Shown piece after piece: positions 11,511 through 20,602 of a stretch of DNA of 64,000 bases. Both the position numbers and the translations under genes were made by a program. The notes beneath the pieces were generated by a model. It was not told the origin of the DNA and searched no databases. It was given only the letters and a program-made list of their open reading frames with translations. This DNA is from Stakelama pacifica (GTDB lineage Bacteria; Pseudomonadota; Alphaproteobacteria; Sphingomonadales; Sphingomonadaceae). How positions within the stretch are numbered: the stretch's first letter is position 1; each line of letters starts with the position of its first letter. The stretch is from contig NZ_SNWD01000001.1 of assembly GCF_004361835.1 (NCBI RefSeq), positions 310,001 to 374,000 on the forward strand. Reading direction: 5' to 3'.

Positions 11511-12239
11511 ATGGCATCGCTGGACAAGCCGGAAATCGGCACGACGACGGTCAAATGGCGCTTTCCGAGCGTTCATCCGGAGGGGCGCAAATATGTGCTC
11601 ATCGCCCTCGTCCTCACCTTTATCATATGGCTGGTCTGGGACTTCCTGACCTGGCCCATGTTGGGGCTGACCCTTTGGGTCGCCGCATTCTTTCGCGATC
11701 CCGTTCGGGTGACGCCGGAGGGGGAGGGGCTGATTACCTCGCCTGCCGACGGGCTGGTCACGATGATCCAGCGCGTTCCGATTCCGCCGGAAATGGCTGG
11801 TCCCGACGGGTTGGGCGAAGGCGAGCTGGAGCGCGTATCGATCTTCATGAGCGTATTCGACGTGCACATCAATCGCACGCCGATCGCCGGAACGATTCGC
11901 CGGGTGGTCTATATTTCGGGCAAGTTCCTGAATGCCGATCTCGACAAAGCGAGCGAGGAAAATGAGCGCCAGCATGTGCTTGTCGAAGGGCGCGATGGCC
12001 GCATGGTCGGCTTTACCCAGATCGCAGGGCTTGTTGCACGCCGGATCGTCAGCTTCGTAAAGCCGGGCGATATGATCGCGACCGGCCAGCGGGTTGGCCT
12101 TATCCGGTTCGGCAGCCGGGTCGATGTGTATCTCCCCGCTGATTGTGTGTGTCAGGTCGCGCTCGGCCAGCGTGCGGTGGCAGGCGAAACCGTGATCGGC
12201 CGCTTTGGCGGAACCCCGGTAACCGGCGTTTCGCAATGA
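11511..12239 (+). CDS. psd: Phosphatidylserine decarboxylase proenzyme
   Basis: This 242-residue membrane-associated enzyme converts phosphatidylserine to phosphatidylethanolamine. It is the short type common in alphaproteobacteria. Self-cleavage should occur between Gly201 and Ser202 ([11 protein letters not shown]), leaving a pyruvoyl group on the small alpha chain. A hydrophobic segment (about 29-62) anchors it. Catalytic-region motifs ITSPADG (75-81) and FDVHINRTP (116-124) are present. Its stop overlaps the pssA start (ATGA), so the two PE-pathway genes form one transcription unit. The ribosome site before ATG 11511 is weak. Confidence 0.93.
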   Translation: MASLDKPEIGTTTVKWRFPSVHPEGRKYVLIALVLTFIIWLVWDFLTWPMLGLTLWVAAFFRDPVRVTPEGEGLITSPADGLVTMIQRVPIPPEMAGPDGLGEGELERVSIFMSVFDVHINRTPIAGTIRRVVYISGKFLNADLDKASEENERQHVLVEGRDGRMVGFTQIAGLVARRIVSFVKPGDMIATGQRVGLIRFGSRVDVYLPADCVCQVALGQRAVAGETVIGRFGGTPVTGVSQ

Positions 12240-13024
12240 GGCGGAGGCGGCGTCCCGATACGGGTATTCCGCTGCGTGCGGTGGTGCCCAATGCGGTTAC
12301 TGCCGCCGCGCTGTGCTTCGGCCTCACCGGCATTCGCTTCGCGATCGCCGCGGACTGGGACCGAGCAGTCCTGATGATCCTGATCGCGGGCGTGCTGGAC
12401 GGCATAGACGGACGGATTGCGCGGATGATGGGCGGTGAAAGCCGGTTCGGCGCTGAACTCGATTCGCTGTCCGATTCGATTTCGTTCGGCGTTTCGCCTG
12501 CAATCATCATGTATTTATGGGCGTTGATCGAAGTGCCCAAGCTCGGCTGGATGATCGCGCTGCTCTATGCTGCCTTCACCGCGCTTCGTCTCGCCCGGTT
12601 CAATGCGCGGATCGATGCCGCCGATCAGCCGCACAAATCGGCGGGTTTCCTGACGGGAGTTCCCGCTCCGGCGGGCGCGGCGCTTGCCATGCTCCCGCTT
12701 TATGCGTGGATTTTCACCGGTCTTGATCTGTTCCGCTCGCCCTGGCTGGTGACGCCATGGGTCGCGTTTTCAGCGTTGCTGATGGTGTCGAGCATCGCGA
12801 CCTATTCCTGGTCGTCGCTAAAGCTTCGCCGCAATATCCGGTTCGAGGCGCTGGTGATCGTCGCGATCGTGGTCGCGGCGCTCGTCACTGCGCCCTGGCA
12901 AACGCTGGCGGTGCTGACGCTCGGCTATCTGGCGACGATACCGTTCAGCTTTCGCGCCTATCGCCGGATCAGGCAGCAGCGCGCCAATATGGTGCGCCGA
13001 CCTTCCGCCGGGCCGGAGCTATAG
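12236..13024 (+). CDS. pssA: CDP-diacylglycerol--serine O-phosphatidyltransferase
   Basis: The 262-residue integral membrane protein makes phosphatidylserine from CDP-DAG and serine, supplying Psd encoded just upstream. The CDP-alcohol phosphotransferase signature DG-x2-AR-x8-G-x3-D-x3-D is complete (Asp58-Gly59, Ala62-Arg63, Gly72, Asp76, Asp80). About seven hydrophobic helices follow. The ATG at 12236 overlaps the psd stop by four bases and is followed by a basic MRRRRR stretch. The 3' end overlaps a convergent small gene by 56 bases. Confidence 0.94.
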   Translation: MRRRRRPDTGIPLRAVVPNAVTAAALCFGLTGIRFAIAADWDRAVLMILIAGVLDGIDGRIARMMGGESRFGAELDSLSDSISFGVSPAIIMYLWALIEVPKLGWMIALLYAAFTALRLARFNARIDAADQPHKSAGFLTGVPAPAGAALAMLPLYAWIFTGLDLFRSPWLVTPWVAFSALLMVSSIATYSWSSLKLRRNIRFEALVIVAIVVAALVTAPWQTLAVLTLGYLATIPFSFRAYRRIRQQRANMVRRPSAGPEL

Positions 13025-13193
13025 TCACCCGGCCGCGCAGCGGCGGCAGTTCGGGCAGCTCGGACTGTCGCAGCGCGCGACCCGAAAATAAATCCCGGAT
13101 ATAAGCGAATTTCGGCGCGATCGTAGCGATCATCACCCAGATCGACGCGATCAGTGCGCCAGCAAAAACCGTAAACGCGACAACAATACCCAT
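12969..13193 (-). CDS. Small single-pass membrane protein, conserved-looking sphingomonad hypothetical
   Basis: A 74-residue open frame begins at ATG 13193 behind a good ribosome site (AAGGGAG, 7 bases upstream). It has one hydrophobic helix (residues 2-30), a short proline-rich middle (PELPPLRG) and a basic tail ending PYWRAAA. I have the impression that small proteins with this layout and a WRAAA ending occur in other sphingomonads, but this is from memory and unverified. Function unknown. Its 3' end overlaps the end of pssA on the other strand by 56 bases. The frame continues upstream to 13274 without a ribosome site. Confidence 0.55.
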   Translation of the reverse strand: MGIVVAFTVFAGALIASIWVMIATIAPKFAYIRDLFSGRALRQSELPELPPLRGRVTIAPARRKVGAPYWRAAA

Positions 13194-13427
13194 TACCCGA
13201 CTCCCTTTGGTGGAAATCCGGTGGTGTAAACCGCCGGAGGGGTGAATACGTTCCGCGTTTCGCGGAATGGACATGGTATGTTCTCATATCGTTCCGCAGT
13301 CAAGCATTGATTCCATGGGACGATTGCGGTAATGGCGCGCTCTCAATCCACATGGAAAGCACATATACCGGTGCTCCGATGACGGGGTCATCGCTTTCCA
13401 GAGGACTAACCGGAAGGAGATATCCCT
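13194..13427 (+). promoter_or_regulatory. Upstream region and leader of rpsB
   Basis: This 234-base gap separates the small membrane gene from rpsB, which diverge, and must contain the promoter(s) of the rpsB cluster. The only feature I can point to firmly is the strong ribosome site AAGGAGA at 13414-13420, 7 bases before ATG. I could not fix a promoter or a known ribosomal-protein leader by eye. Confidence 0.5.
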
Positions 13428-14228
13428 ATGGCGGCACCTGTCGTCTCGATGCAGCAATTGCTCGAATCTGGCGCGCATTTCGGGCACCAGACCCATCGCT
13501 GGAACCCGAAGATGAAGCCTTACATCTTCGGTGATCGCAACGGCGTTCACATCATCGACCTGTCGCAGAGCGTTCCGCTGTTCGCGCGCGCACTCGATTT
13601 CATCAGCCAGACCGTCGCTGCTGGCGGCAAGGTTCTGTTCGTCGGCACCAAGCGTCAGGCGCAGGAGCCGATCGCTGAAGCTGCGCGTCGTTCGGGCCAG
13701 CATTTCGTCAACCATCGCTGGCTGGGCGGCATGCTCACCAACTGGAAGACGATTTCGGGTTCGATCAAGCGCCTCAAGACGCTTGAGGAAACGCTTGGCG
13801 GCGACACGCACGGCCTGACCAAGAAGGAAATCCTCAACCTGACGCGCGAGCGCGACAAGCTTGAGCTTTCGCTGGGCGGTATCCGCGATCTGGGCGGCAT
13901 TCCCGACATCATGTTCGTGATTGACGTGAACAAGGAAGAGCTGGCGATCAAGGAAGCGAACACGCTGGGCATCCCGGTCGTCGCGATCCTCGACACCAAC
14001 AGCTCGCCCGACGGCATCGCGTTCCCGGTTCCGGGCAACGACGATGCGGCGCGTGCGATTCGCCTCTATTGCGAAGCCGTGGGCATCGCAGCGACTCGCG
14101 GTGGTGAGCAGGCAGCCGTCGCTGCCGGTCACGATATCGGTTCGATGGAAAATCCGCCGGCTGAAGAAGCTGCTGCATCGACTCAGCCCGAAACGGCTGC
14201 CGAAGGCGAGCGTCAGATCGACGCCTAA
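13428..14228 (+). CDS. rpsB: 30S ribosomal protein S2
   Basis: This 266-residue S2 protein is required for late 30S assembly and mRNA binding. The N-terminus ([21 protein letters not shown]) and the core motifs ([34 protein letters not shown]) are classical. The last ~35 residues form an acidic, Ala/Glu-rich extension common in alphaproteobacteria. It is the first gene of the rpsB-tsf-pyrH-frr-uppS-cdsA-dxr-rseP-bamA-ompH-fabZ series. Confidence 0.98.
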   Translation: MAAPVVSMQQLLESGAHFGHQTHRWNPKMKPYIFGDRNGVHIIDLSQSVPLFARALDFISQTVAAGGKVLFVGTKRQAQEPIAEAARRSGQHFVNHRWLGGMLTNWKTISGSIKRLKTLEETLGGDTHGLTKKEILNLTRERDKLELSLGGIRDLGGIPDIMFVIDVNKEELAIKEANTLGIPVVAILDTNSSPDGIAFPVPGNDDAARAIRLYCEAVGIAATRGGEQAAVAAGHDIGSMENPPAEEAAASTQPETAAEGERQIDA

Positions 14229-14249
14229 CAGCCTGGACCGGCGATATTG

Positions 14250-14336
14250 ACCGTTCGCGCCGGGCTTTTCGGGGCGCTGTCTTGCTCCTGTCATCGACAG
14301 GAGAGACGGAGCTCCGGCGGGCTTAGCGCGAACGGT
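14250..14336 (+). promoter_or_regulatory. Structured rpsB-tsf spacer (candidate attenuator or processing element)
   Basis: Within the 164-base rpsB-tsf spacer, ACCGTTCGCGC at 14250-14260 is perfectly complementary to GCGCGAACGGT at 14326-14336, which is followed by TTTT. The enclosed region holds a tight 8-base-pair hairpin (CTCCTGTC/GACAGGAG at 14285-14303, loop ATC). The outer helix plus T-run resembles an attenuator. A terminator-like attenuator between rpsB and tsf is known in E. coli; that this is its counterpart is inference. Confidence 0.5.
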
Positions 14337-14392
14337 TTTGCATATTGACCACGTTTGAGCCGCACCGGCTCACGATGAAGAGGAAACGAGAT

Positions 14393-15322
14393 ATGGCCGA
14401 GATCACGGCAGCAGCGGTGAAGGAACTTCGCGAGCGTTCGGGCGCAGGCATGATGGACTGCAAAAAGGCGCTCAACGAAGCCAATGGCGACATGGAGGCG
14501 GCAGTCGACTGGCTGCGTACCAAGGGCCTTGCCGCCGCACAGAAAAAGTCGAGCCGTACCGCTGCCGAAGGGCTGATCGGTATCGCAGTTGCAGGTCCGT
14601 CCGGCGCAGCGGTTGAAGTCAATTCGGAGACCGATTTCGTCGCGAAGAACGATCAGTTCCAGAATTTCGTTCGCGAAGTCACGCAGCTCGTTCTGGCCGA
14701 AGGCGACGATCTGGACGCGCTGAAAAATGCTGAAATGCCTTCGGGCACCACGGTGCAGGACGCGCTGACCAATAATATCGCCACGATTGGTGAGAATCAG
14801 TCGATCCGCCGCGCGAAGAAGCTGAAAGTATCGCAGGGCGCGGTCATTCCGTATGTCCATAACGCGGTTGCCGACGGGCTGGGCAAGATCGGCGTGCTTG
14901 TCGCGCTCGAATCGGATGCGGGCGTCGATGTTCTGGAGCCGCTGGGCAAGCAGATCGCGATGCACATCGCTGCTGCCTTCCCGCTGGCGATGCATGCCGA
15001 AGATCTCGACCAGGACGTTATCGCGCGCGAGCGTGCGGTCGCGATGGAAAAGGCGCAGGAATCGGGCAAGCCCGCTGAAATCGTCGAAAAGATGGTCGAC
15101 GGCGCGGTGAAGAAGTTCGCCAAGGAAAATGCGCTTCTTTCGCAGCTCTTCGTCATGGACAACAAGACCGCGATCGCTGACGTGGTGGCAAAGGCCGGCA
15201 AGGATGCCGGCACGACCATCACGCTGAAGGACTATGTCCGCTTCCAGCTCGGCGAAGGCATCGAGAGGGAAGAGAGCGATTTCGCAGCCGAGGTCGCAGC
15301 GACCGCAGGCGTGAAAAAGTAA
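14393..15322 (+). CDS. tsf: Elongation factor Ts
   Basis: The 309-residue protein is the guanine-nucleotide exchange factor for EF-Tu. The N-terminal UBA-like domain ([20 protein letters not shown]) and the TDFVAKND motif that contacts EF-Tu are present. The ATG at 14393 is chosen because the conserved family N-terminus ([13 protein letters not shown]) begins there and GAGG lies 9 bases upstream. A 16-codon upstream extension is not conserved-looking and overlaps the structured spacer. Confidence 0.98.
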   Translation: MAEITAAAVKELRERSGAGMMDCKKALNEANGDMEAAVDWLRTKGLAAAQKKSSRTAAEGLIGIAVAGPSGAAVEVNSETDFVAKNDQFQNFVREVTQLVLAEGDDLDALKNAEMPSGTTVQDALTNNIATIGENQSIRRAKKLKVSQGAVIPYVHNAVADGLGKIGVLVALESDAGVDVLEPLGKQIAMHIAAAFPLAMHAEDLDQDVIARERAVAMEKAQESGKPAEIVEKMVDGAVKKFAKENALLSQLFVMDNKTAIADVVAKAGKDAGTTITLKDYVRFQLGEGIEREESDFAAEVAATAGVKK

Positions 15323-15366
15323 TTAATGGTTTCCGCTGCTCCATGCGGCGGTTTACCATTGGCACG

Positions 15367-15396
15367 GCGGCGCGGTCCTTCTAAGGTCCGCGCCGC
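15367..15396 (+). terminator. GC-rich hairpin between tsf and pyrH, possible weak terminator
   Basis: GCGGCGCGG/CCGCGCCGC-type arms (15367-15375 with 15388-15396) form a 9-base-pair stem closing an inner small stem, followed only by CTTTG. The weak T-run suggests partial termination or an mRNA stability element, reducing flow from rpsB-tsf into pyrH rather than stopping it. Confidence 0.4.
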
Positions 15397-15425
15397 TTTG
15401 CATATCCCCAGCGCGAACAGGTGAC

Positions 15426-16148
15426 ATGAATCTTCCCCGCTTCAACCGGATCCTTCTCAAACTTTCGGGCGAAGTCCTGATGGGGCAGGGGCAGTTCGGC
15501 ATCGACCCGGCCACCTGCGACCGCGTGGCGAGCGAAATCGCCGCTGCGAAAGAGGCAGGGCACGAGCTTTGCCTCGTTGTCGGCGGCGGGAACATCTTTC
15601 GCGGGCTTGCCGGGGCGGCCAAGGGGTTCGATCGCGCGAATGCCGATTATATGGGCATGCTCGCCACCGTCATGAACGCGCTTGCTGTGCAGAATGCGCT
15701 GGAGCGGATCGGTGTCGAGACGCGGGTCCAGTCGGCGATCCCGATGTCCTCGATCTGCGAACCCTATATCCGCCGCCGCGCGGTGCGGCATATGGAAAAG
15801 GGCCGGATCGTGATCTTCGCCGCGGGCACCGGCAATCCGTTCTTCACGACCGATACCGCCGCTGCGCTGCGCGCCGCCGAAATGGGCTGCGACGCGCTGT
15901 TCAAGGGCACCAGCGTCGATGGCGTCTATGATGCCGACCCCAAAAAGGTGCCCGATGCGAAACGCTATGATACGCTGAGCTTCAGCCGGGTGCTTGCCGA
16001 CGACCTGCGCGTCATGGATGCGAGCGCGGTTGCGCTGTGCCGCGATAATAATATTCCGATCGTCGTCTTCAATATTCGCGGCGAGGGCGCGTTGACCTCC
16101 GTCATGGAAGGCAAGGGCGTTGCGACGATCGTGCAGAACGCCGTATAA
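15426..16148 (+). CDS. pyrH: Uridylate kinase (UMP kinase)
   Basis: This 240-residue hexameric bacterial UMP kinase of the amino-acid-kinase fold makes UDP from UMP for pyrimidine nucleotide synthesis. Visible motifs are the N-terminal [11 protein letters not shown] phosphate loop, [10 protein letters not shown], the UMP-site [16 protein letters not shown], and [15 protein letters not shown]. It lies 104 bases after tsf and 25 bases before frr, the usual order. Confidence 0.98.
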   Translation: MNLPRFNRILLKLSGEVLMGQGQFGIDPATCDRVASEIAAAKEAGHELCLVVGGGNIFRGLAGAAKGFDRANADYMGMLATVMNALAVQNALERIGVETRVQSAIPMSSICEPYIRRRAVRHMEKGRIVIFAAGTGNPFFTTDTAAALRAAEMGCDALFKGTSVDGVYDADPKKVPDAKRYDTLSFSRVLADDLRVMDASAVALCRDNNIPIVVFNIRGEGALTSVMEGKGVATIVQNAV

Positions 16149-16173
16149 TCATAAAATTAGAGGGACTTAGCTC

Positions 16174-16731
16174 ATGGCCGCTTACAATAAGGCCGATCTG
16201 GAACGTCGCATGGCCGGCGCTGTCGAATCGCTGAAACATGATCTGGCCGGTCTGCGCACCGGGCGTGCGTCGGTGACGCTGCTCGATCCGGTGACCGTCG
16301 ATGTCTATGGCGCACATATGCCGCTCAATCAGGTCGGCACCGTCTCGGCTCCTGAACCGCGCATGCTGTCGGTTCAGGTGTGGGACAAATCCAATGTCGG
16401 TCCGGTGGACAAGGCGATCCGCTCGGCCGGGCTCGGCCTCAATCCGATCGTCGATGGCCAGAATATTCGCCTCCCGATCCCCGACCTTACCGAGGAGCGG
16501 CGCAAGGAGCTTGCCAAGCTCGCCGGGCAATATGCCGAAAAAGCGCGCATCGCGGTGCGCAATGTCCGCCGCGACGGCATGGACAGCCTGAAGGCGGACG
16601 AAAAGAAGGGCGAGATCAGCGAGGATGAGCGCAAGCGCGCCGAGACCGAAGTCCAGAAGCTGACCGACAGCACGATCGCGGATGTCGATGCCGCAGCGAG
16701 CGCCAAGGAAAAGGAAATTCTGGGTCAGTGA
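16174..16731 (+). CDS. frr: Ribosome recycling factor
   Basis: The 185-residue RRF splits post-termination ribosomes together with EF-G. The long three-helix bundle and the motif LRTGRAS near residue 30 are present, as is the second-domain segment around [19 protein letters not shown] lies 9 bases before ATG. Its TGA overlaps the start of uppS (TGATG), indicating coupled translation. Confidence 0.97.
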   Translation: MAAYNKADLERRMAGAVESLKHDLAGLRTGRASVTLLDPVTVDVYGAHMPLNQVGTVSAPEPRMLSVQVWDKSNVGPVDKAIRSAGLGLNPIVDGQNIRLPIPDLTEERRKELAKLAGQYAEKARIAVRNVRRDGMDSLKADEKKGEISEDERKRAETEVQKLTDSTIADVDAAASAKEKEILGQ

Positions 16732-17468
16732 TGCCGAAGCCGGCTTCTCTGCCGCTGACCGGTCAGACGGATTCGCCCCCGCGCCATGTCGCCATCATCA
16801 TGGACGGCAATGGTCGCTGGGCGAAGGCGCGGCATTTGCCGCGCATCGCCGGGCATAAACAAGGTGTGGAGGCAGTGCGCCGCGTGTCGCGCGCGGCCCG
16901 GCAAATGGGCATCGAGGTCCTGACGCTCTACGCCTTTTCTTCTGAAAACTGGCGGCGGCCCGAAGGCGAAGTTCGCGATTTGATGGGATTGCTTCGGCGG
17001 TTCCTGAAGAATGAAGTCGATGAGCTGGTGAGCGAAGGTGTTCGCCTGCGCGTCATCGGTGATTATCGCGCGCTGTCCGACGATCTCGTCGCGATGATCG
17101 ACGAAGCGGTCGAGCGTACGCGCGATTCGGACGGGCCGACGCTGGTCATCGCGCTGAATTACGGATCACAGGCGGAAATCCTGAAGGCCACGCGCTCGCT
17201 TGCCGAGAAAGTGGCGGCGGGGGCGATTGCGCCTGAAGCGATCGACGAGAAACGGTTCGAGGCAGAGCTTGCGACGCACGATCTTCCGCCGCTCGACCTG
17301 ATGATCCGCACATCGGGCGAGCAGCGCCTGTCCAACTTTCTGTTGTGGCAAGCGGCGTATGCCGAGCTGGTGTTCGTCGATACGCTCTGGCCCGATTTCA
17401 ATGCCGCGACGCTGGGCGAGGCGCTGGACATCTATGCCCGCCGCCATCGCCGCTTCGGTGGCCTGTGA
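16731..17468 (+). CDS. uppS: Undecaprenyl diphosphate synthase (cis-prenyltransferase)
   Basis: This 245-residue cytosolic/peripheral enzyme condenses isopentenyl diphosphate onto farnesyl diphosphate to make the C55 lipid carrier for peptidoglycan and polysaccharides. The catalytic Asp25 lies in IIMDGNGRW; YAFSSENW and the C-terminal RTSGEQRLSNFLLWQ and ELVFVDTLWPDF motifs are present. I prefer the ATG at 16731 overlapping the frr stop; a GTG at 16728 is also in frame. The cdsA start overlaps the stop. Confidence 0.96.
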   Translation: MPKPASLPLTGQTDSPPRHVAIIMDGNGRWAKARHLPRIAGHKQGVEAVRRVSRAARQMGIEVLTLYAFSSENWRRPEGEVRDLMGLLRRFLKNEVDELVSEGVRLRVIGDYRALSDDLVAMIDEAVERTRDSDGPTLVIALNYGSQAEILKATRSLAEKVAAGAIAPEAIDEKRFEAELATHDLPPLDLMIRTSGEQRLSNFLLWQAAYAELVFVDTLWPDFNAATLGEALDIYARRHRRFGGL

Positions 17469-18250
17469 CCGGCGTACCAAAGCCTAAATCCGACCTTGGT
17501 CCACGCGCTGTCGTGGGGGCGATTCTGATCGCAATCGCAGCTGCGGCATTGTGGAGCGGCGGTTTTTTCTACTGGTTGTTGCTGGTCGTTGTCGGTCTGC
17601 TGATGCTTGCCGAATGGTGCGGCCTTGCCCGGGCGACGCGGGGCGAGACCCGGCTCGCTCAATTCGCGCTGTCGGTACCGCTCGCGATCATGTCGCCGCT
17701 CGCGGCCGGGGCAAGCTTCTTTGCATTGGGTTTGCTGGCAGGGGCCGGGTTCTTCATCGCCATCATCACGCGCAGCGGCAGGATCGCGGCGGGTGCGATC
17801 TACGTCGGCCTGCCGCTGCTCGCGCTGGTCACGATCCGCGCGATGGATGCCGGGCTGCTGCTGGCGTTCTGGACGATGGCGCTGGTATGGGCCTGCGATA
17901 TCGGCGCCTATGCGGCCGGGCGTAGCTTTGGGGGGGCGAAGCTCGCCCCGTCGATCAGCCCGAACAAGACCTGGTCGGGCCTGATCGGCGGCATGGTGGC
18001 AGCCACGATATTCGCGTTCGCGCTGACCCGCTGGGGGTTGCCGCTCTATCTGGTCGTCGCGACGCCCCTTCTGGCGGTCTCGGCGCAGATGGGCGATTTG
18101 TATGAAAGCGGCCTCAAGCGCCGGGCGGGAGTGAAGGACTCGGGCAATATGCTTCCCGGCCATGGCGGCTTTCTCGACCGGCTCGACGGGCTGGTCCCGG
18201 TCGCTCCGCTTGCTGCGCTGCTGATCCTGGTCCATCAGGCCTTTCTATGA
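17465..18250 (+). CDS. cdsA: Phosphatidate cytidylyltransferase
   Basis: The 261-residue integral membrane enzyme makes CDP-diacylglycerol from phosphatidate and CTP, feeding PssA and cardiolipin synthesis. The C-terminal family signature is complete (SGLKRRAGVKDSGNMLPG, then HGGFLDRLD). About seven hydrophobic helices precede it. A GTG at 17465 overlapping the uppS TGA (GTGA) is taken as the start; the frame runs further upstream inside uppS but has no family similarity there. The stop overlaps the dxr ATG. Confidence 0.94.
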   Translation: MTGVPKPKSDLGPRAVVGAILIAIAAAALWSGGFFYWLLLVVVGLLMLAEWCGLARATRGETRLAQFALSVPLAIMSPLAAGASFFALGLLAGAGFFIAIITRSGRIAAGAIYVGLPLLALVTIRAMDAGLLLAFWTMALVWACDIGAYAAGRSFGGAKLAPSISPNKTWSGLIGGMVAATIFAFALTRWGLPLYLVVATPLLAVSAQMGDLYESGLKRRAGVKDSGNMLPGHGGFLDRLDGLVPVAPLAALLILVHQAFL

Positions 18251-19404
18251 AACGTATCACGATTTTGGGTGCGACGGGGTCGATCGGGACATCGACGCTC
18301 GACCTGATCGAACGCGCGCCCGATGCATTCGAAGTCGTCGCGCTGACCGCGAACAGCGATGTGAAGGGGCTGGCCGATGCGGCCCGCCGCGTGCGGGCTA
18401 AAGTCGCGGTGGTGGCTGATGAGCGCAAGCGCGATGCCCTCAGGGAAGCGCTGGCGGGCAGCGACACGCAGGTCATGGCGGGCGAAGCGGCGCTATGCGA
18501 GGCAGCGGCGATTGAGGCCGACTGGACCATGGCAGCGATCGTCGGTTGCGCCGGGCTTCGTCCTGTGATGACGGCGCTGAAGCGTGGCGGCACCATGGCG
18601 CTTGCCAATAAGGAATCGCTGGTTTCGGCAGGCGAGGTGATGCTCAGGGCGGCGCGCGAAAGCGGCGCGACGGTGCTTCCGGTCGATTCGGAGCATAATG
18701 CGGTCTATCAATGCTTCGATTCCAAAGCGCCGGAGCAGGTGCGCAAAGTCATCCTCACCGCCTCGGGCGGCCCGTTTCGCGACTGGCCGATCGATGCGAT
18801 GCAGGCTATCACCCCCGAACAGGCGGTGGCGCATCCCAACTGGTCGATGGGCGCAAAGATCTCGGTCGATTCGGCGACGATGATGAACAAGGGGCTGGAG
18901 GTGATTGAGGCGTTTCACCTGTTCCCGGTCGAAGCCGAACAGCTCGACATATTGGTGCATCGCCAGTCGGTCATTCATTCGATGGTCGAATATGTCGACG
19001 GATCGGTCATCGCGCAGCTCGGCACCCCCGATATGCGCACGCCGATCGCGTATGCGCTTGCCTGGCCGCGGCGGATGGCGACGCCGTGCCCCGCGCTCGA
19101 TCTGGCGACGATCGGCCGGCTGGATTTCGAAGCGCCCGATCCGGCGCGCTTTCCCGCCCTGACACTTGCCCGTTCTGCGCTGGAAGCAGGCGGGGCGGCG
19201 CCGGCGATCCTGAATGCGGCGAACGAAGTGGCAGTCGCTGCATTTCTGAACCGAAAAATCGGCTTCCTCGAAATTGCCGCAATCGTCGCTGATACGCTGG
19301 AACGCTATGAACCGGCGGCGCCCGCCGATCTCGATACCGTTCTCGGTATCGATGCCGAAGCAAGGGCCCGCGCGGACGAGCGTGTGAAGGAATGCGTGGC
19401 GTGA
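18247..19404 (+). CDS. dxr: 1-deoxy-D-xylulose 5-phosphate reductoisomerase
   Basis: This 385-residue enzyme makes methylerythritol 4-phosphate from DXP with NADPH, the committed step of the MEP isoprenoid pathway. The NADPH-binding start ITILGATGSIGTSTL, the metal/substrate motifs LPVDSEHNA and VDSATMMNKGLE, and the VHRQSVIHSMVEY segment are intact. Later MEP steps are encoded in this window by ispDF, and the isoprenoid product is used by the neighbouring uppS. Confidence 0.97.
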   Translation: MKRITILGATGSIGTSTLDLIERAPDAFEVVALTANSDVKGLADAARRVRAKVAVVADERKRDALREALAGSDTQVMAGEAALCEAAAIEADWTMAAIVGCAGLRPVMTALKRGGTMALANKESLVSAGEVMLRAARESGATVLPVDSEHNAVYQCFDSKAPEQVRKVILTASGGPFRDWPIDAMQAITPEQAVAHPNWSMGAKISVDSATMMNKGLEVIEAFHLFPVEAEQLDILVHRQSVIHSMVEYVDGSVIAQLGTPDMRTPIAYALAWPRRMATPCPALDLATIGRLDFEAPDPARFPALTLARSALEAGGAAPAILNAANEVAVAAFLNRKIGFLEIAAIVADTLERYEPAAPADLDTVLGIDAEARARADERVKECVA

Positions 19405-20534
19405 CCGATTCTCCCGGTATCCTGATGACCCTGCTGGCGTTCGCGCTGGTGCTGGGGCCGCTCGTTTTCCTGCATGAGCTTGGTCATTATGCTGCGGGGC
19501 GGATATTCGGGGTGAAGGCCGAGGCCTTTTCGATCGGCTTCGGGCGCGAGATTGCGGGCTTTACCGATAAACGCGGGACCCGGTGGAAATTCGGCTGGTT
19601 GCCGCTGGGCGGCTATGTGCGCTTTGCCGGAGACATGAACCCTGCCGGGCAGCCCGATGCCGAATGGCTGGCGCTTCCTGCCGAAGAGCGGGCGAAAACC
19701 TTTCAGTCGAAACCGGTCTGGCAGCGCGCGATCATCGTCGCGGCGGGGCCGGTCACCAATTTTGTGATCGCGATCCTGATCTTTGCCGGGCTGGCGACGC
19801 TGTACGGCGTTAATCGCACCCCCTCCATCGTCGGGGTCGTTGCCCCGCAAAGCCCGGCCGCAGCGGCCGGGCTGCGCCCCGGCGATCGTATCGAGGCGAT
19901 GGGCGGACGCGGCATGGCGACCTTTTCCGACCTTGCCGAATATACGATGCTTCGCCCCGGTGAGACGGTTCCGCTAAGGATCGAGCGGAACGGCGAGACG
20001 CTGACCGTTCCGGTGACGCTGGCGACGCTTCGCGAACGCGACCGGTTCGGAAACGAATATCGCAAGGGCCAGCTCGGCATCCGGCCGGGCAAGCCGGTCT
20101 ATGAACGGGTCGGCCTGCTTCGTGCACCGGTCGAGGGCGTCCGCATGGTGGGGACGACGCTGCGTTCGATGATCGACGGGCTGGGGCAGATCATCACCGG
20201 CCGCCGTCCGGTGGACGAGCTGGGCGGCCCGATCCGTATCGCGGGAATTGCGGGACAACAGCTTGCACTGGGGCCGGTCGAACTGGTCTTCTTCATTGCG
20301 CTGATCTCGATTAATCTCGGATTCATCAACCTCTTGCCAATTCCCATGCTGGATGGCGGACATTTATTCTTTTATGCGGTGGAGGCGGTGCGCCGTCGAC
20401 CTGTTGGTCCGCAAGTGATGGAATGGGCGTTTCGCGGCGGGCTGGCCGTGCTATTGGCCCTGTTCGTCTTCGTGACGTTCAACGATCTTGGCGCGGTGGG
20501 GCTGTGGCGTGGCCTCGCCGGGTTGATCGGCTGA
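19401..20534 (+). CDS. rseP: RIP metalloprotease RseP (site-2 protease)
   Basis: The 377-residue inner-membrane zinc protease cleaves anti-sigma factors and leftover signal peptides within the membrane. The zinc motif HELGH is at 25-29, a single PDZ domain spans about 130-220 (VVAPQSPAAAAGLRPGDRIE), and the C-terminal NLLPIPMLDGGH carries the third ligand Asp. E. coli RseP has two PDZ domains; only one is evident here. The GTG at 19401 overlapping the dxr stop is preferred; ATG 19392 and ATG 19425 are alternatives. It precedes bamA, fitting an envelope-stress role. Confidence 0.93.
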   Translation: MTDSPGILMTLLAFALVLGPLVFLHELGHYAAGRIFGVKAEAFSIGFGREIAGFTDKRGTRWKFGWLPLGGYVRFAGDMNPAGQPDAEWLALPAEERAKTFQSKPVWQRAIIVAAGPVTNFVIAILIFAGLATLYGVNRTPSIVGVVAPQSPAAAAGLRPGDRIEAMGGRGMATFSDLAEYTMLRPGETVPLRIERNGETLTVPVTLATLRERDRFGNEYRKGQLGIRPGKPVYERVGLLRAPVEGVRMVGTTLRSMIDGLGQIITGRRPVDELGGPIRIAGIAGQQLALGPVELVFFIALISINLGFINLLPIPMLDGGHLFFYAVEAVRRRPVGPQVMEWAFRGGLAVLLALFVFVTFNDLGAVGLWRGLAGLIG

Positions 20535-20602
20535 CGCGCATAGGGCAGGGCGGATGCGCTGCCATGGGGGTGTGCAGGGGTTTATCCTTTTAGGGTGGGA
20601 AT

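Noticed and set aside
9218..11965. A 915-codon plus-strand open frame opposite icd and the TonB-like gene
   Set aside because: It is antisense to genes with clear family matches and reflects the lack of stops in the GC-rich complementary frame. Its translation is Arg/Asp/His-rich with no recognisable domain or ribosome site.
17345..17464. Upstream extension of cdsA over uppS as a fusion or alternative start
   Set aside because: The extra 40 codons overlap uppS in another frame, have no family similarity, and the GTGA junction at 17465 is a better start.
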